52,898 nucleotides of DNA from Krasilnikovozyma curviuscula (GCA_014825775.1 MVAQ01000152.1:1-52898), one strand, 5' to 3'; positions 35,544 through 48,654 are shown, numbered from the stretch's first letter. Program-made: numbers and translations. The notes: generated from the sequence alone by a model not told the origin.

Positions 35544-38012
35544 ATGTCCCTCGTTCAGAGGAGGACAAGGCAACTTCAAGACGAGTTCTCCCTCTACCGA
35601 GAGCTTACAGCTGAGGTTCAGCATGAACTCCTCGAAGAACTCTTGCCTGAGCTCACGTCACAGGAAGGATGGGCATCGAAATCTCTGGAAATGGCTAAAG
35701 CAGTGGTCAACGACGCCGGTACGTTAACACACAGGAATGGAGAACAACTGATAAGTGCTAACAATCTGAGCTCAATTGTCCCCAGGCCATGTATTTCGAA
35801 TGCTTCGTCGAGCCAAGTTTTCCGTCAAGAGAGCATTGGAGCTACTCCAATTGGACCTTGTTTGGAGAATTTCAACTGCAGCCGTCGACTCTCTGTCCCT
35901 CTTCTCCCTCGCCGAGTCTCAGTACAAAAAATCTGGTCTCTTCTTCTTCTTGCCTGAAGAATGTGAGGATATCTGCGGTAGACCAATTTCTGTGATATCA
36001 CTCAGTCAGGTAGCTAGGTCAAGCAGTGGGTCTTTGGATGGGTTAAAAGAATTCGTACTGTGAGCAATGGAGTAATTTGAGTTGCTCAACAGTGTTCAGA
36101 TTTGCGCCTGGTGATGCTGACGATCATTCTCATTCTGACCAGATGGGCATTTGAAGCAACAAGAAGATACGCTTTGCACCTGTCCAATCGGAATGGCACA
36201 CCAGTTCTCTCCTTCAGTGTCATCATCGATGCCAATGCAACTTCATACCAAAATTTGGAGGTCGAGCTGTTGCCTTTCTTACATTCCATTGGACATGAGC
36301 ATTATCCTGGTCTTTTTGGAACGTGTAAGCCCATTCGTTGGCTCTCTTCTCTGTCCTACTACCTTTGTCTGACTTTGTGCGGCGTCTAAAACACTAATTC
36401 CGTTGAATGCAGTCATTGTGGTCAACTACAGCTGGACATCTAGCGGGTTGTGGACACTCGTCAAACAGATACTTCCGAGTTCTGCTCTGAATCGAATCAA
36501 ATTCACATCAAAACCGGAGGAGCTGAAGGCTTTCTTCGACTTGGAACTCTTGCCGGAAAGTGAGTGAAATTGGATGCCTTCACCGCCTTGAGCTTTATTG
36601 ACCACCGAAACTCCTATGTCTTAGAATATGGAGGTAAAGTTCCTTTCAAATTTAACCACCGCTACAATTCGTGGATGATGGAGTTTGGGAAGTCAAGCGA
36701 GGACAAAATGACAACGTCGCAACCACTCTCTAGCACCTGGAACAACCTCACCATCTCTACTCAAGCTCCATTGAGAACCTCAAGTTGGGGGAATCTCGCT
36801 GCGAGCTTTGTTGGATTGGGTGGAAAAGGCCGTTTCGAAGAACCAGTTTCACCAACCACGACATCAACGTCAGCGTCAACAATCAAGCCTGGTAAGGCGA
36901 GAGATAGATTCCCAGGCTTCTCTATGACCAGTTTGAAGGAGAAAGCTGCTGATGATAGTAAATTTGGAGTAGGAAGGAGTGAGAAGTGTGATCCACATGT
37001 TTCAGCTTCATCCACCACCGCAACCATACGCCCCTCCCTTCCATCGCTTAAAATACGTCACTCTTCTTCTTCCATTCCCTTATCGAGCACAACATTCAAG
37101 CTCCAGCTCCCGCCTCAGGCACCAGTCAAGAACTTTGCCATGGTGACCACCCCAGACTCGATCTACTCTGAGGCTGCCACAACTGATGGCGGCTACTTCC
37201 CTACCAAATTACCAGCATCACTACCTTCACCTTCTTCAGAGCCCTCTACCTCTAGATCAACAGATGCGAAGTTATCACCAATTCTTCATCAGCCGTCGCC
37301 AAGTTCGCACCTCCGTCGCTTCTCGTCTTCAATTGGGAAGCCGACTCCAGTCAATCCTGAATCGGCGAAGGTTTACGCCAAAACGATGAGGCATCTCCAC
37401 GCTGAGAGTCTATCCCGAACAGCGTCACCAAATGCGAGAGAACTCGCAGCCGCGTTGCACAGGCTCGATTCTGGTGCTTTACAACAAGCTCTACCAATTT
37501 CAACGCCCACTTCCAGTCGTTCTCTTGCAACAAACACTACAAGATCTACTATTACATCTCAGCCTACACCAGTCGTAGATGAAATGGCGCCTTTCGATCC
37601 CTCCAACAGCTTCTTTGGATATCCCGCACCAATTGTAGTTGACTCATCTGGTCGCCGAAGGGTCCAGTACGGCAGAAGGAGGATGAGAGACCTGGTTAAA
37701 ACACTCTTGTTCCTCTTTTTCTTGAGGATTCAGGCATTTAGGGACAGGATCTTCTCGTATTTCTCTCTCGGTTGGGTGGTGGGACTCGCCGGATCAGCTG
37801 GCGCTTCGTCAACCTACCCAATCGCTTCAACCTCTCATTCAAGAGCTCTGAGAAAAGGTGCTGTTGGGGATAACATTAAAGTCCTCCTTTTCTCTCTACT
37901 ATTGCTTAGAGGATTCTGGACTAGACTGGTTCCAAGTGACAACCCTGTGTTGGGTGGCGCGTTGGGAGTTCTGGATGCTGCGACGACCTATTTTGGTGGA
38001 GGTGTAGCATAA
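35544..38012 (+). CDS. CRAL-TRIO (Sec14-like) lipid-binding protein with hydrophobic C-terminus (721 aa)
   Basis: Probable phosphoinositide or phospholipid transfer/sensor protein. Exons 35544-35718, 35786-36009, 36093-36324, 36413-36559 and 36625-38012 give 721 residues. An N-terminal helical region (LQDEFSLYRELTAEVQHELL) precedes the CRAL-TRIO domain, roughly residues 100-270: ATSYQNLEVELLPFLHSIGH, EHYPGLFGT, VVNYSWTSSGLWTLVKQILP, and LELLPEKYGGKVPF. A long Ser/Thr/Pro-rich disordered region follows. Near the C-terminus are two hydrophobic segments (LVKTLLFLFFLRIQAF and IKVLLFSLLLLRGFW), which suggest membrane anchoring, unlike soluble Sec14. The ATG at 35544 has a better context (GCC before ATG) than the one at 35409 and was chosen. 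Confidence 0.85.
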
Positions 38013-38427
38013 AATTTGGCTTCAACCTTGTTGCACTATCAGTTTCTTGTAGTAGAGGCCTGCTTGACATTTCCCACTTCAGTGGCGTCTTCCACTCACG
38101 CTTTCACTTTTTCGTCACCCATTGTGATATCTTCTAACCCATAGTTGTTACTCTTAGCTCCCATAGCATGTATCTATCCTTGTTGTAACGATTCTTGTGC
38201 TCACATTGTCGGCGCCACGCCACCGTCCTCAGTCACCTCTCGAGAAATTTACCTGAGGAAGTGTTCTTGTAGCAGCATTGGTCCAAACTGCTTAGCTGCA
38301 GCTTTGCCTGTCTCTCACCACACAAACTACAAGTTAGTCTTTTTAGTTCCCAGTGCATTCTTTTGCTCTCGAGAATCTATGGTGAAACTGACCACGAAAT
38401 TCGTTCTGTAGTTCCAATACTTCCGCC
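38013..38427. other. ADE6 promoter region
   Basis: 415 bp between two genes on the same strand. No protein-like frame; a TTCTGTAG just before the start codon could be the end of a leader intron. Confidence 0.55.
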
Positions 38428-41400
38428 ATGCTCACTTTAGCAGCCAACCCAGCCCTGACGCCAACGAAGAACGCGTTGATATTGTCAAAGATTCAAAAAG
38501 CACTCCCAGCTTCCAAGATCCAAGCCATTTCAGCAACCTACATCCACTTGGTCCAGCCTGTAAACGCTGAAGCTCAAATTGTTCTCAGCAACATCGGATC
38601 ACCAGAAAGGAAGATCTTGGATGCCTTGCTAGAGTATGGAGATGCTGAAGAAGATGTCAACAAAAAAGATTCCAAGCTGGTTGCAACAAAGTTCTACGTT
38701 GTACCAAGATTGGGTACAATTTCACCATGGTCAACCAAAGCAACCGACATCTCCAGAATGTGTAACCTCTCCCAGCATGTTGCCAGGATCGAACGTGGAA
38801 TTGAATATGTTGTCTACTCAACTGAGCCAATCCCCACCTTCGTTGTCGATCTCAAGGCAACTACCGTGGTTGCAGACATTTACGACCGAATGACTCAGTC
38901 TTTCCTTCTCGCAGCACCGACCGCTGAGGAAATGATCAGCCAAGCCGACCCAGCACCTCTTAAGAGAGTAAACATTATTCCAGGCAACAACTCTGAATAC
39001 GTCGCCGCTTCCACAAGAGATCCCAAGACGCTCCTTGAACAAGCGAATGTTAGTCTTGGACTGGCTCTCGCCCCTGAGGAGCTCGATTACTTGGTCAACG
39101 CATACGTTGAAATGGGCAGAAACCCAACAGATGTAGAGCTATTCATGTTTGCTCAAGTCAATTCCGAACACTGTCGACACAAGATCTTCAATGCGAAGTG
39201 GACCATCGATGGGAATGAGAAGGAAATGAGTTTGTTTGGAATGATCAGAAACACTGAGAAGCTCAATGGAACTGGGTAAGTACATTCATTTTTTTATTTT
39301 TTATTTTGGCGTGGTCTTGTACTCATTTGAGCCTTCCATTTTGAATCATACAGTACCATCTCAGCATACTCTGACAACGCCGCCGTTTTAGAGGGTCAAT
39401 CTAACTCCACCCAAATATTTGCTGCCAACGCCAAGAATAACACCTACGAAACCCTCCCAGCTGGTCCAAATCCCATTCTCATCAAGGTCGAGACGCACAA
39501 CCACCCAACTGCTGTCTCTCCCTATTCTGTCAGTGTTGTTCTTTTCTTTGCCGCACACGCTTGACTGAGACGCCATCGCTTTTTTATCTTTAGGGTGCTG
39601 CCACTGGTTCTGGTGGTGAAATCAGAGATGAAGGTGCGGTCGGTAGAGGTTCCAAGCCAAAGGCGGGTCTGGCTGGTTACATCACGTCAGATTTGAACCT
39701 GCCAGGTTTCAAACAGCCTTGGGAGTTGGATATTGGAAAACCAGGTCACGTTAGCGATGCGAAAACCATCATGAATGATGCTCCTCTGGGATCTGCTGCT
39801 TTCAACAACGAGTTCGGTAGACCGGGACTGACTGGGTATGTATTCGTGGTTGCTTTGATGGGCGAGCGCGACCTGACCTTCTCGACCCATTTTTGAAATC
39901 AGTTTCATGAGGACCTTCTCCTTGGATGTTCCATCTGTCACTGATGCTGCTTCAACCGAGGTCAGAGGATACCACAAGCCAATCATGCTTGCTGGCGGTC
40001 TCGGAAATGTCAGGCCTGACTTCGCCCTGAAATCCAAAATTTCCGTTGGAGCCAAGATTATAGTCCTTGGTGGACCTGGTATGCTCATTGGTCTAGGTGG
40101 TGGTGCTGCTTCTTCAATGACTTCTGGATCCAGCTCCGTCGATTTGGACTTCGCCTCTGTCCAACGTGAAAACCCAGAAATGCAGCGCCGCTGTCAACAA
40201 GTTATCGACTCATGTGTCTCACTCGGACCAGCTCAGGCTGATGGAAAGGGCGGAAACCCTATTCAATCCATCCACGATGTTGGTGCTGGTGGGCTGAGTA
40301 ACGGTTTGCCCGAGTTGGTCCATGACTCTGGTTTGGGCGCGGTTTTCGAGATTAGAGATGTGTTGGTTGATGATCCATCTATGAGTCCGATGCAGATTTG
40401 GTGTAACGAGAGTCAAGAGCGATACGTTTTGGCTGTCGGAGATGGAGAGGGACTGGCTGTGTTCGAAGAAATTGCCAAGAGGGAACGATGCCCATAGTAA
40501 GCCTTGCTTCCTCCCCTGTCACATTCGTGATCATTAAGTTGACACTATGATCTTCTTAGCTCTGTTGTTGGTGTTGCCACTCTTGAACAGAAATTAATCG
40601 TCACGGACAGGCTCCTTGGAGATGAACCAATCCACCTCGAAATGTCAACACTTTTCGGTAAAACTCCGAAACTTTCTCTCACTTCCTCTGTTGTTTCCCC
40701 AACCCGCATTCCTTTCGACACCTCCCTTGCTTCATACCTTCCATCCTCATCACCATCCGAATTGCTGTCGGAAGCCATCACTCGTATCCTTCACCTTCCA
40801 ACTGTCGCCTCAAAGTCCTACCTCATTACTATTGGTGATCGTTCTATCACTGGTCTTGTCACTAGAGACCAGATGGTTGGACCATGGCAAGTCCCAGTGG
40901 CTGATGTTGCTGTGACCAGAACATCGTACGGCTTCCAACAACTGGCTGGTGAGGCCATGGCTAGTGGAGAGAGGACCCCACTCGCTCTTCTTAGCCCTGC
41001 TGCTTCTGCTCGTATGGCTGTTGCCGAGTCTATCACAAACCTGGCGGCTGCCAATGTTGAAGACCTCTCCAAAGTTAAGCTCTCAGCCAACTGGATGTGC
41101 GCTGCTTCCCACCCAGGAGAAGGTGCAGGCATGTTCGCCGCTGTCGAGGCTATCGGTATGGATCTCTGTCCAGCTTTGGGCGTCGGAATCCCAGTTGGAA
41201 AGGACTCAATGTCGATGAAAATGAATTGGAAGGAAGCTGATGGATCGTCCAAACAAGTCACCGCACCACTCTCTTGCATCATCACTGCCTTCGCACCAGT
41301 CAAAGACGTCAGCAAAACTTGGACCCCTCAAATTAAAGCCAACAAAGGACCATCCTCCCTTCTATTTGTCGACCTCGCCGCCGGAAAGCAACGCCTTGGT

Positions 41401-42807
41401 GGATCATGTATCGCTCAAGTTTTCAAGCAGCTCGGTACTGAGGCACCAGACGTTGAGAGCGCCGCCCTCATCAAGTCCTTCTTCAAAGCTGTCCAGACTC
41501 TCAAGGCCACCGCACCTGAAGTTGTTCTGGCTTACCATGATCGATCAGATGGTGGTCTCTTCACTACGGTCGCGGAAATGTGCTTCGCTGGCCGTGTTGG
41601 ATGCAGGATGATTTATACTAAAGAGCTCGACCCATCCAACGACCCAATTGCCACTCTTTTCAACGAAGAACTTGGAGCTGTATTCCAAGTTGCTTCTGCC
41701 AACGAACCAGCCTTCATCAAAGCATTCGAAACTGCAGGCTTCCCATCTAAGTACATTCACTTGGTTGCTGAGGTGAACAAAGACCACGAAGATCAATCCA
41801 TCACTATCGGTCGCGAAGACAAGACGCTCTTCGAAGGAAACAGAGGTCACCTTCAGCAGCTTTGGGCTGAGACCTCATACCAGATGCAATCAAGACGTGA
41901 CAATGCTGCTGGCGCCAAACAGGAGTTCGACAGCATCCTCGATTCCCCATCGAAGTCTGGTCTCTCCTACGACGTTGTCGCCCCTTTCCTGCCGCCAGTT
42001 GCATCAACCTCAACGTCACCCAAAGTTGCCATCCTCAGAGAACAAGGTGTCAATGGTCACATCGAGATGGCTTGGTCCTTCCAAGAGGCAGGCTTTATCG
42101 CCGTCGATGTTCACATGTCGGACATCATCTCTGGCAAAGTCTCTCTCAGTCAATTCAAAGGTATTGCTGCATGTGGTGGATTCTCCTACGGTGACGTTCT
42201 CGGTGCCGGTAGTGGTTGGGCGAAGTCAATTCTTCTCAACGACACTGCTCGAAGAGAGTTTTCGGTCTTCTTCAACGACAGAGAAGACACTTTTGCTCTT
42301 GGTGTTTGTAACGGTTGCCAATTCTTCTCTGAATTGGCTGAAATCATTCCCGGTGCAACTTCCTGGCCTCAATTTAAGAGCAACAGAAGTGAGAGGTTTG
42401 AAGGCCGTGTTGCCATGGTGCAAGTCAACCCATCACCAAAGTCCGTCTTCTTCAGAGATATGGCTGGTTCTCGACTTCCCGTCGCCGTCGCTCATGGCGA
42501 AGGTCGTGCGTCCTTCAAGACGGCTTCGGCACAGGCAGAGCTCTTGAAGGCTGGTCTTGTCGCTGGCCAGTACGTCGATGCTACAGGAGCCCCAACCCAA
42601 GCATACCCTCTTAACCCCAACGGCAGTCCAGATGGTATTGCTGCTATCGAAACTCCTAACGGGCGTGTATTGGCCATCATGCCTCACCCAGAGAGAGTGA
42701 TCGCGTTGGAAAGCAACAGTTGGTACCCTGAGTCGCTCGCAGGCGGAGCCGAGGGTAAGGGACCTTGGTTCAGGATGTTCCAGAATGCTAGAACGTTCTG
42801 CCAGTAA
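38428..42807 (+). CDS. ADE6: Phosphoribosylformylglycinamidine synthase (FGAM synthase)
   Basis: Fourth step of de novo purine synthesis: converts FGAR, glutamine and ATP to FGAM in the cytosol. Exons 38428-39275, 39354-39528, 39594-39835, 39903-40496 and 40560-42807 give 1,368 residues, the normal size for the large single-chain enzyme. The N-terminal adaptor and linker lead to the synthase core: [78 protein letters not shown] and [17 protein letters not shown]. The glutamine amidotransferase domain at the C-terminus has Cys1203 in GVCNGCQFF and the His/Glu pair in MPHPERV. All key residues are present. Confidence 0.97.
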
Positions 42808-43026
42808 ATGGATGGAATTATAGAAATAAAGGGAAGTAGCACTTAATATTGTTGGGCTTTTTCTTGTTATCTGTGTACTTGTATCTTCATCAATTCGTTA
42901 TCTCCAACAACCTCTCTAATGCAAGAAAGATCATCTATTAAATCCTGGCAGAAAAAATGATTGTCTAGCACGAATCGAGGTGTTCTGCAAACAATATGCG
43001 TTTACTTTTACTCGACGTATTCATAA

Positions 43027-44471
43027 TTAAGCGACAACCTTATTTTCTTCCCTATCACTGAGCACCTTCCTGACTCCGGGAAGGAGATATCTACCGTAGT
43101 CAACGGCATCGTTGAAGTTATCGTAACCCCTGATGGAGATGAGGTCACATCCCAGATCGACATAGTCCACAATGGCGGCAACGACGGTCTCGTATGAGCC
43201 CACAAGGGCTGTCGAAGCGCCTTGGGCACCGGTAGCGGTGACTAGAAGTCCATATAGAACAGGTTTATGAGTACAAGCACAAAATAGGCACGAGAGATAC
43301 AAATATAAGTAGAGATTGACTAACCAGTTGGGTACCACAGACATCTATCCTGTACATCCCCTCTCTTAGCGATATCCAACAGCCTCTGGCTTCCCACATT
43401 CGCCGGACCAGTTGCACTTGTACCGTTCAGCTTGTTATTGGTCAGCAGCGCTTTGGGGATGAAGCCGCCGCCCGTGTTGGCATTAAGGGCATCAAGGGTG
43501 CGGTGCGCTTTCGCCCAGGCGAGCTCTTCCGTCTCGGCAATGATCGGGCGGAAGGTGACCTGCAGTGAGATAATTCAGTGATAAGAAGGATAGAAAGGCT
43601 GTCAGCGAAGATGACGCTGGGACATCAAATGAGATGAGACGACTGCCACTCACCCAGATCCTTGGTCGGTCTGTTCTACCAGCCTTTTCCGCTTCAGCAT
43701 TGATTCTGTCAATCTGCTCCTTAGTATCCTTAAGGGGCTCGCCCCAGAGACCAAAGATATCACCGAGCGAACCGCCGACGCGGTACGCCTCTGGCGAAGA
43801 ACCGCCAACAGAGACGTCGACGTGCTTGTTGTGTGGGACGACATGGTTGGCAAAGTTCTTGAATTGATAGTACTTGCCATCCCAGTCGAAGGGCTCGGTA
43901 GAGGCCCAGGCGCGACGGAGGATCTATGATAGTGACGGAATAACATTAAGTTTGGGATGCGATGGTGGGGAAACAAGGCAGGAACGTCGCTCACTTTGAT
44001 GTATTCCTCTTGTCGAGCGTATCTCTCCTCCTTGTTGAGGAAGTCACCCTCTCTCTGTTGCTCGGCGTCGCTGCCACCGGCGATGAAATGGACGATGACC
44101 CTTCCCTTTCCAAGCTGGGAGAGGGTGGCGAGCTGCTTCGCTGCGACGGTTGGATACATGGTCTATAATACAAGAGATTATCAATTCAAAATGCTCCAGA
44201 GAGATGATTGGGGATGAAATTGACTCACGTTTGGTCTCAAAGCGATGACAACAGCAAGCTTCTTGGTGACGCTCAAGATGTGACTGCCGATAGTAAATGG
44301 GTCAAATCCACCAGAGTAGTAGGGGCACAACGTATAGTTGAATTCGTTGTCGTCCAGGGTGCGCGCATAGCGGTCGAGGTACTCGAGATCGAGCACGCCC
44401 GCAAGCTCTGGCTTGGGCGCGATCTCGGTTGATGAATTGTGGAAGGTGGCAGAGATGAATTCGACTGGCAT
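43027..44471 (-). CDS. SsuD-like FMNH2-dependent monooxygenase (luciferase-like family, about 375 aa)
   Basis: Two-component flavin monooxygenase of the bacterial luciferase-like superfamily, closest in pattern to alkanesulfonate monooxygenase SsuD, which releases sulfite from alkanesulfonates. Exon 1 (44229-44471) begins MPVEFISATFHNSSTEIAPK, then IGSHILSVTKKLAVVIALRP. Later exons give TMYPTVAAKQLATLSQLGKG, HFIAGGSDAEQQREGDFL, RYARQEEYIK, WASTEPFDWDGKYYQFKNF, VSVGGSSPEAYRVGG, and the C-terminal ATGAQGASTALVGSYETVVA with ISIRGYDNFNDAVDYG. The length matches SsuD. It has several introns, so it is established in the fungal genome. No flavin reductase partner is nearby. It diverges from an MDR oxidoreductase. 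The substrate is uncertain. Confidence 0.85.
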
Positions 44472-45066
44472 GTTGCTTCAGTTCTGTTGGGGGATGTCAA
44501 GAGTGAGGTCAGTTAGGAAAAAAAAAACGAAGGCGGAGAAACTCGACGGCAAATCTCGTAAATAGAGATTGCTCTCAAATGATGCAGAAAGAAGTGAAGG
44601 AGCTTGCAAGGAAATGGCAGAACTCACAAAGTCTTGATTGAAATAAGAATCTAGAGCAAGAAAGTGAAGAGAGAATTTAGTCATCAGAACCCACAGTACT
44701 GAAACGGAGAAAGCCGCGGTGCGATCGAATTATGGAATCCTTGAACTCACTCGGAAGGGCTAGAGAAGATGTAAAAAGAGAAGAGGAAGAATGCAGTTGG
44801 GTGTGGGATTTATATTGCTGCGACGAAAAACGACAGACAAAAAAAGGCGAGTGGCGGATCGGCAGTTCGATGGTGTGATGGGATTCAAGACGTGCTTTTG
44901 CTCGCGGGTGGTGTAACTCACCCTGTTGACAAATCTCTGTCTCTCGCCGGCTTCTCACCCTTCACCTTCTCACAACAGTCAGATCTTTCACGAATTCAAA
45001 TTTTCACTTTCTTCCAACCGTTTCCTTTTCCACCATTCCTACTCTCGCCTGTTTGTTTTCACCACG
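44472..45066. promoter_or_regulatory. Divergent promoter between the monooxygenase and MDR genes
   Basis: 595 bp shared by two outward-facing genes. Pyrimidine-rich leader sequence precedes the MDR start. No protein-like frame or clear TATA box. Confidence 0.55.
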
Positions 45067-46522
45067 ATGACCATCTCGGCACCGTCTGTCCACCGCGCCC
45101 TCCTCGCACGTATTCCACAGGAGAAAGGTGAAAAGGCATGGAGAATCACCCACTCACACCCCGTGCCCACCATTGACTACGGCTCAGACGAGGTCCTCAT
45201 CAAGACAGCCTTCGTCGGCCTCAACCCCGTCGACTGGCAGTCGGTCGAGTTCAAGTTTGGTATTAACCACGAAGCAAAGGCTCAAGGAAGAGACGGATCC
45301 GGAATTGTCGTTGCCATTGGCAGTGGAGCCTCTGCCAGGTTCAAAGTAGGGGATCGAGTGAGTAGCTTCATTTTCCCCCCTTGATCTCTAAATAACACCC
45401 GGCTGACGGCAAAATTTCTTGCGTTCATCGCAGGTCTGGTTCTGTGCCAACTCTGGTCGACAGGGCACAGGAGCGTTCCAAGAGTACTCTGTCCACTCAT
45501 CAGCAGAAGTAGGCCACACTCCCTTCAACATTTCCGATGACGAGGCGGCGACGCTTGGTACAGGACTCATCACTGCTGGAGTCGCTCTATTCAAAACGCT
45601 GGGTTTTCATCTGCCCTCACCACTGGACCACCGTCAACCCTCCACCTCTTCATTATCATCTTCTTCATCTAAAGCCCCATGGATTCTCATCTGGGGGGCT
45701 GCAGGCATCACAGGCGTGTATCTCATCCAGCTCGCCCATCTTATCGGCTACCGCGTCATCTGCCTCGCTTCGCCCTCGAATCACGCATACGTCAAGTCTC
45801 TCGGCGCAGAAGTGGTGTTGGATAGATGGATAAGCGAAGCTGACGTCATCAACGAAATCAGACTGGCAACCGACGACAATGTGAGTTGCTGTTTGCATTC
45901 TTCTTTTTCGTACGGGCGCCTTTCTGACAGACACTCCGCTCTTGTGTAATCTTTTCCTATGGTAATTCAGGTTCGGATAGCGATCGATAATGTCGGCCCA
46001 CACACGACGGCTCTCTGCATCCAAGCCCTCCAAGGCTCCCTCTCCTTCCGCGCCGCCCACAACCTGCCCCTCACCCGCGAAGAGCCCTCAACACCCGGGA
46101 AGCTTGTTGCAATCGCAGGCACTCCCAAAGTTCTTCCCATCCCTACTTCCGACGCTGTCCGGGGGTTCGACTCGTTGCGCATCAGCTTCTCGACGACGTT
46201 CTACGGCCACCCTGACTTTTCGACACGCCTCCTCGACTGGTACTATGTACTGCTCAAGACAGGGCTCGTGCGACCTGCGAGGCTAAAGCTCGTCGATGGG
46301 GGACTTGAGGGTATAGAAAAGGGGCTGGAGGATATCCGGTTTGGACGGGCGCCGGGGGGTGTCAAGCTGGTTTCGAGATTATTGAGCCAACATCACACGC
46401 CCGTCGTCGTCAGTAAAGTTCAGCCATCCACGACAAAGATAGTTGATAACGTCGAACTGGAGGGACTGGATCTGGTGGAAGGTCCGAAGTTAGATGTCAC
46501 TGCCAATGGAATTACGGTGTAG
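45067..46522 (+). CDS. MDR-superfamily zinc-independent oxidoreductase (enoyl reductase/ToxD-like, 429 aa)
   Basis: NAD(P)H-dependent medium-chain reductase. Exons 45067-45357, 45434-45880 and 45971-46522 give 429 residues. The GroES-like domain includes DEVLIKTAFVGLNPVDWQSV, GRDGSGIVVAIG and FKVGDRVWF. The Rossmann domain has IWGAAGITGVYLIQLAHLIG (A-A-G-I-T-G dinucleotide loop). The Cys/His/Asp zinc ligands of alcohol dehydrogenases are absent, so it belongs with quinone oxidoreductase or trans-acting enoyl reductase types. The middle has an Ser-rich insertion. It shares a promoter with the SsuD-like monooxygenase, which hints at a joint metabolic role, but no polyketide synthase is nearby. 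Confidence 0.85.
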
Positions 46523-46665
46523 AACCTGGAAGATTGAGAATCCATTAGACCGCGTTGCGCTATTAGAGACCGTATTTGTTTAGTTTTGTATCTCAACGTT
46601 CTTTTTGCGCCTCAACTTCTTTCTCTTGAATTACACATTCAGTGGTCAAGCAGTATAAACGTTTG

Positions 46666-48548
46666 TTATATCACTTCAAAGATCGTATGACTTGTTTTTC
46701 CAGCTCTGATGATGCAGACTTTCCCATCTATCAAATCTTCGCTTGAGAGTGTTCGATCGACATCGTCAGGTGACACTTTCGTCCCATTCACATACATCCC
46801 TCCACCCTGCAGCAGTTTCTTCGCTTTGCCTACGTTATACATAAAGGCAAACGCAGTCAGTCGAGACGAACGGCATCACCAGCATTTTGTTAAGGCGTGT
46901 AACTGACTAGCGGATCCAACGCTTTTGGTATGGCTGCCGACGAGTCGCACGAGCGGCATCCCTAAAACACCTTTCGAAGGGAGTGACACGAGTCGCGGAT
47001 CGCCTTGGAAGGCAGCAAGGATCTCGTCGCCCGAGACGTCGGCGATGTCTCTATTGAAGATGACGGACGTCGCGACGACAGCTGATTTTAGTCCCGAATC
47101 TGCAGGGACAAAGGTAAAAGTTTCTCAGAAGGATTCACTCAATTCTGAGAAGGAAGGCATCTAGACTCACCGCCATGGACGAGCTCAGTTACCTCCTCCG
47201 CCAGACAGCGTTGAGCATATCGTAGTTCCTTCTGAAGTTCGTGCTGGGTCATAATCTCTTGAATTTGTTCCAAAGACAGGAACGAAAAGATCTTCAAATA
47301 CCGTTCCACATCTGCGTCCTCGACGCGAAGGAAGTACTGCAAGAGACAACAGGTGAATCGCGTCTCAGGCTTGAACACCTTCAACTACAGACGGGGAAAC
47401 ACTCACCTGATAAAAATCAAACACACTCGTCATCTTTTCATCCAACCAAACTGCAACCCCGGTACTCTTCCCAAACTTTTCCCCTTTCGCATTAAGCAAC
47501 AACGGGATCGTTAATCCGAACGCCTTATCCTCCCGCTTGACAGGCTCAACTCGCCTCGGATCCTTCTTATCATACAGCATATCCTTCTCCCAGGCGAGGT
47601 TGCGCGAGATGAGATCGATCCCGGAGAGAATGTTACCCCACTGATCGGATCCACCGATTTGGACACGGCAGTTGTAAGGGGGCTTGTACAGCGTCGCAAA
47701 GTCGTTAGCCTGTAGGAGCTGGTATGTGAATTCAGTGAATGATAAACCACTTTGGGATGCCATTCGGTTTTTGACACTAGATGTGTGAGAAAGAGGATCA
47801 TTGCGTCAGCTTCGATGAGGGTCGGCGCGAAGTAGGGTGGTTTTTACCTTTCTCTTTGAAGCATTGTTCCCACCAAGGACACTTTCCCTACAGTCCTCAG
47901 GAAGTCCAAGAATGTGATATCCTTGGTCCAATCCAAGTTGTTGACGACCATGGGCAGTTTGACAGCATGACCCTGGATGGCTTGGCGCTTCTCGACGTAC
48001 GCCAGGCCGTTTTTGAAGAACTTCTGCACTTGAGTTGTTATAGCTGCGGCATTTTCGGCAAGGATCGTTTCGTCCATGGCGTTTCTCTCTGATGAACGGC
48101 CAGAGGGATCACCTATCGAACCTGTTGCGCCGCCGATCTAAGTTTCCAAGCACAGCAACAATCAGCTACTAGATGTCTACCAAGGGGATATAGACACTCA
48201 CTAGTCCTATTACTTGGTGCCCTCTGGTATGAAAATGAAGTAGACCAATGAATGCCAGTAGATTCCCAGCGTGCAGCGAGCGAGCGGTTGGATCAACTCC
48301 CAAATAGACTGCTGTCGGCTTGTCATCAGGAAACTCATCTTCGCTGGAAAGGTTAATATCATAAGTACTGCTAATAGGCTGAAATCTTCTGCGGCAGCTC
48401 GTGCTCACCTTGAAACATCCTGAACCAATCCTCTGCTTCTCAACTGAGCGATAAACTCGTTATTACGACGAGGCAAGCATGCGTGAAACTGCCTTGAGAA
48501 ATGACCCTGCTTGTTCTGCTGCACCAGTGACGTGCAGCGAGCCAACAT
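46666..48548 (-). CDS. MSY1: Mitochondrial tyrosyl-tRNA synthetase
   Basis: Class I synthetase of bacterial type, charging mitochondrial tRNA-Tyr. The start at 48548 gives [20 protein letters not shown], then FHACLPRR, an Arg-rich presequence with no acidic residue. The core follows: [40 protein letters not shown] (HAGN is the HIGH motif), [85 protein letters not shown] and [17 protein letters not shown] (KFGKS is the KMSKS motif). The C-terminal S4-like domain ends [14 protein letters not shown]. It is head-to-head with the DHODH gene, with 106 bp between start codons, and converges on the MDR gene (143 bp). Confidence 0.93.
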
Positions 48549-48654
48549 CTGCAAAACAGACCAATTCGAGTTGCAGGTCAAAATGTTCGCGAAGGAAAAA
48601 TCCAGCAGGGCTTGCCTTCGACCAGTCAAACAGTCTGAGTTTTTCCTCCCGCAA
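48549..48654. promoter_or_regulatory. Compact bidirectional promoter, TyrRS / DHODH
   Basis: Only 106 bp separates the ATG of the mitochondrial tyrosyl-tRNA synthetase (minus) from that of dihydroorotate dehydrogenase (plus). Both leaders and promoters must overlap here or extend into the opposite coding sequence. Confidence 0.7.

Noticed and set aside
48511..48654. Upstream ATG (48511) as the DHODH start
   Set aside because: It lies within the start of the divergent TyrRS coding sequence, and the added residues ([15 protein letters not shown]) are not presequence-like, whereas the ATG at 48655 begins a good presequence.
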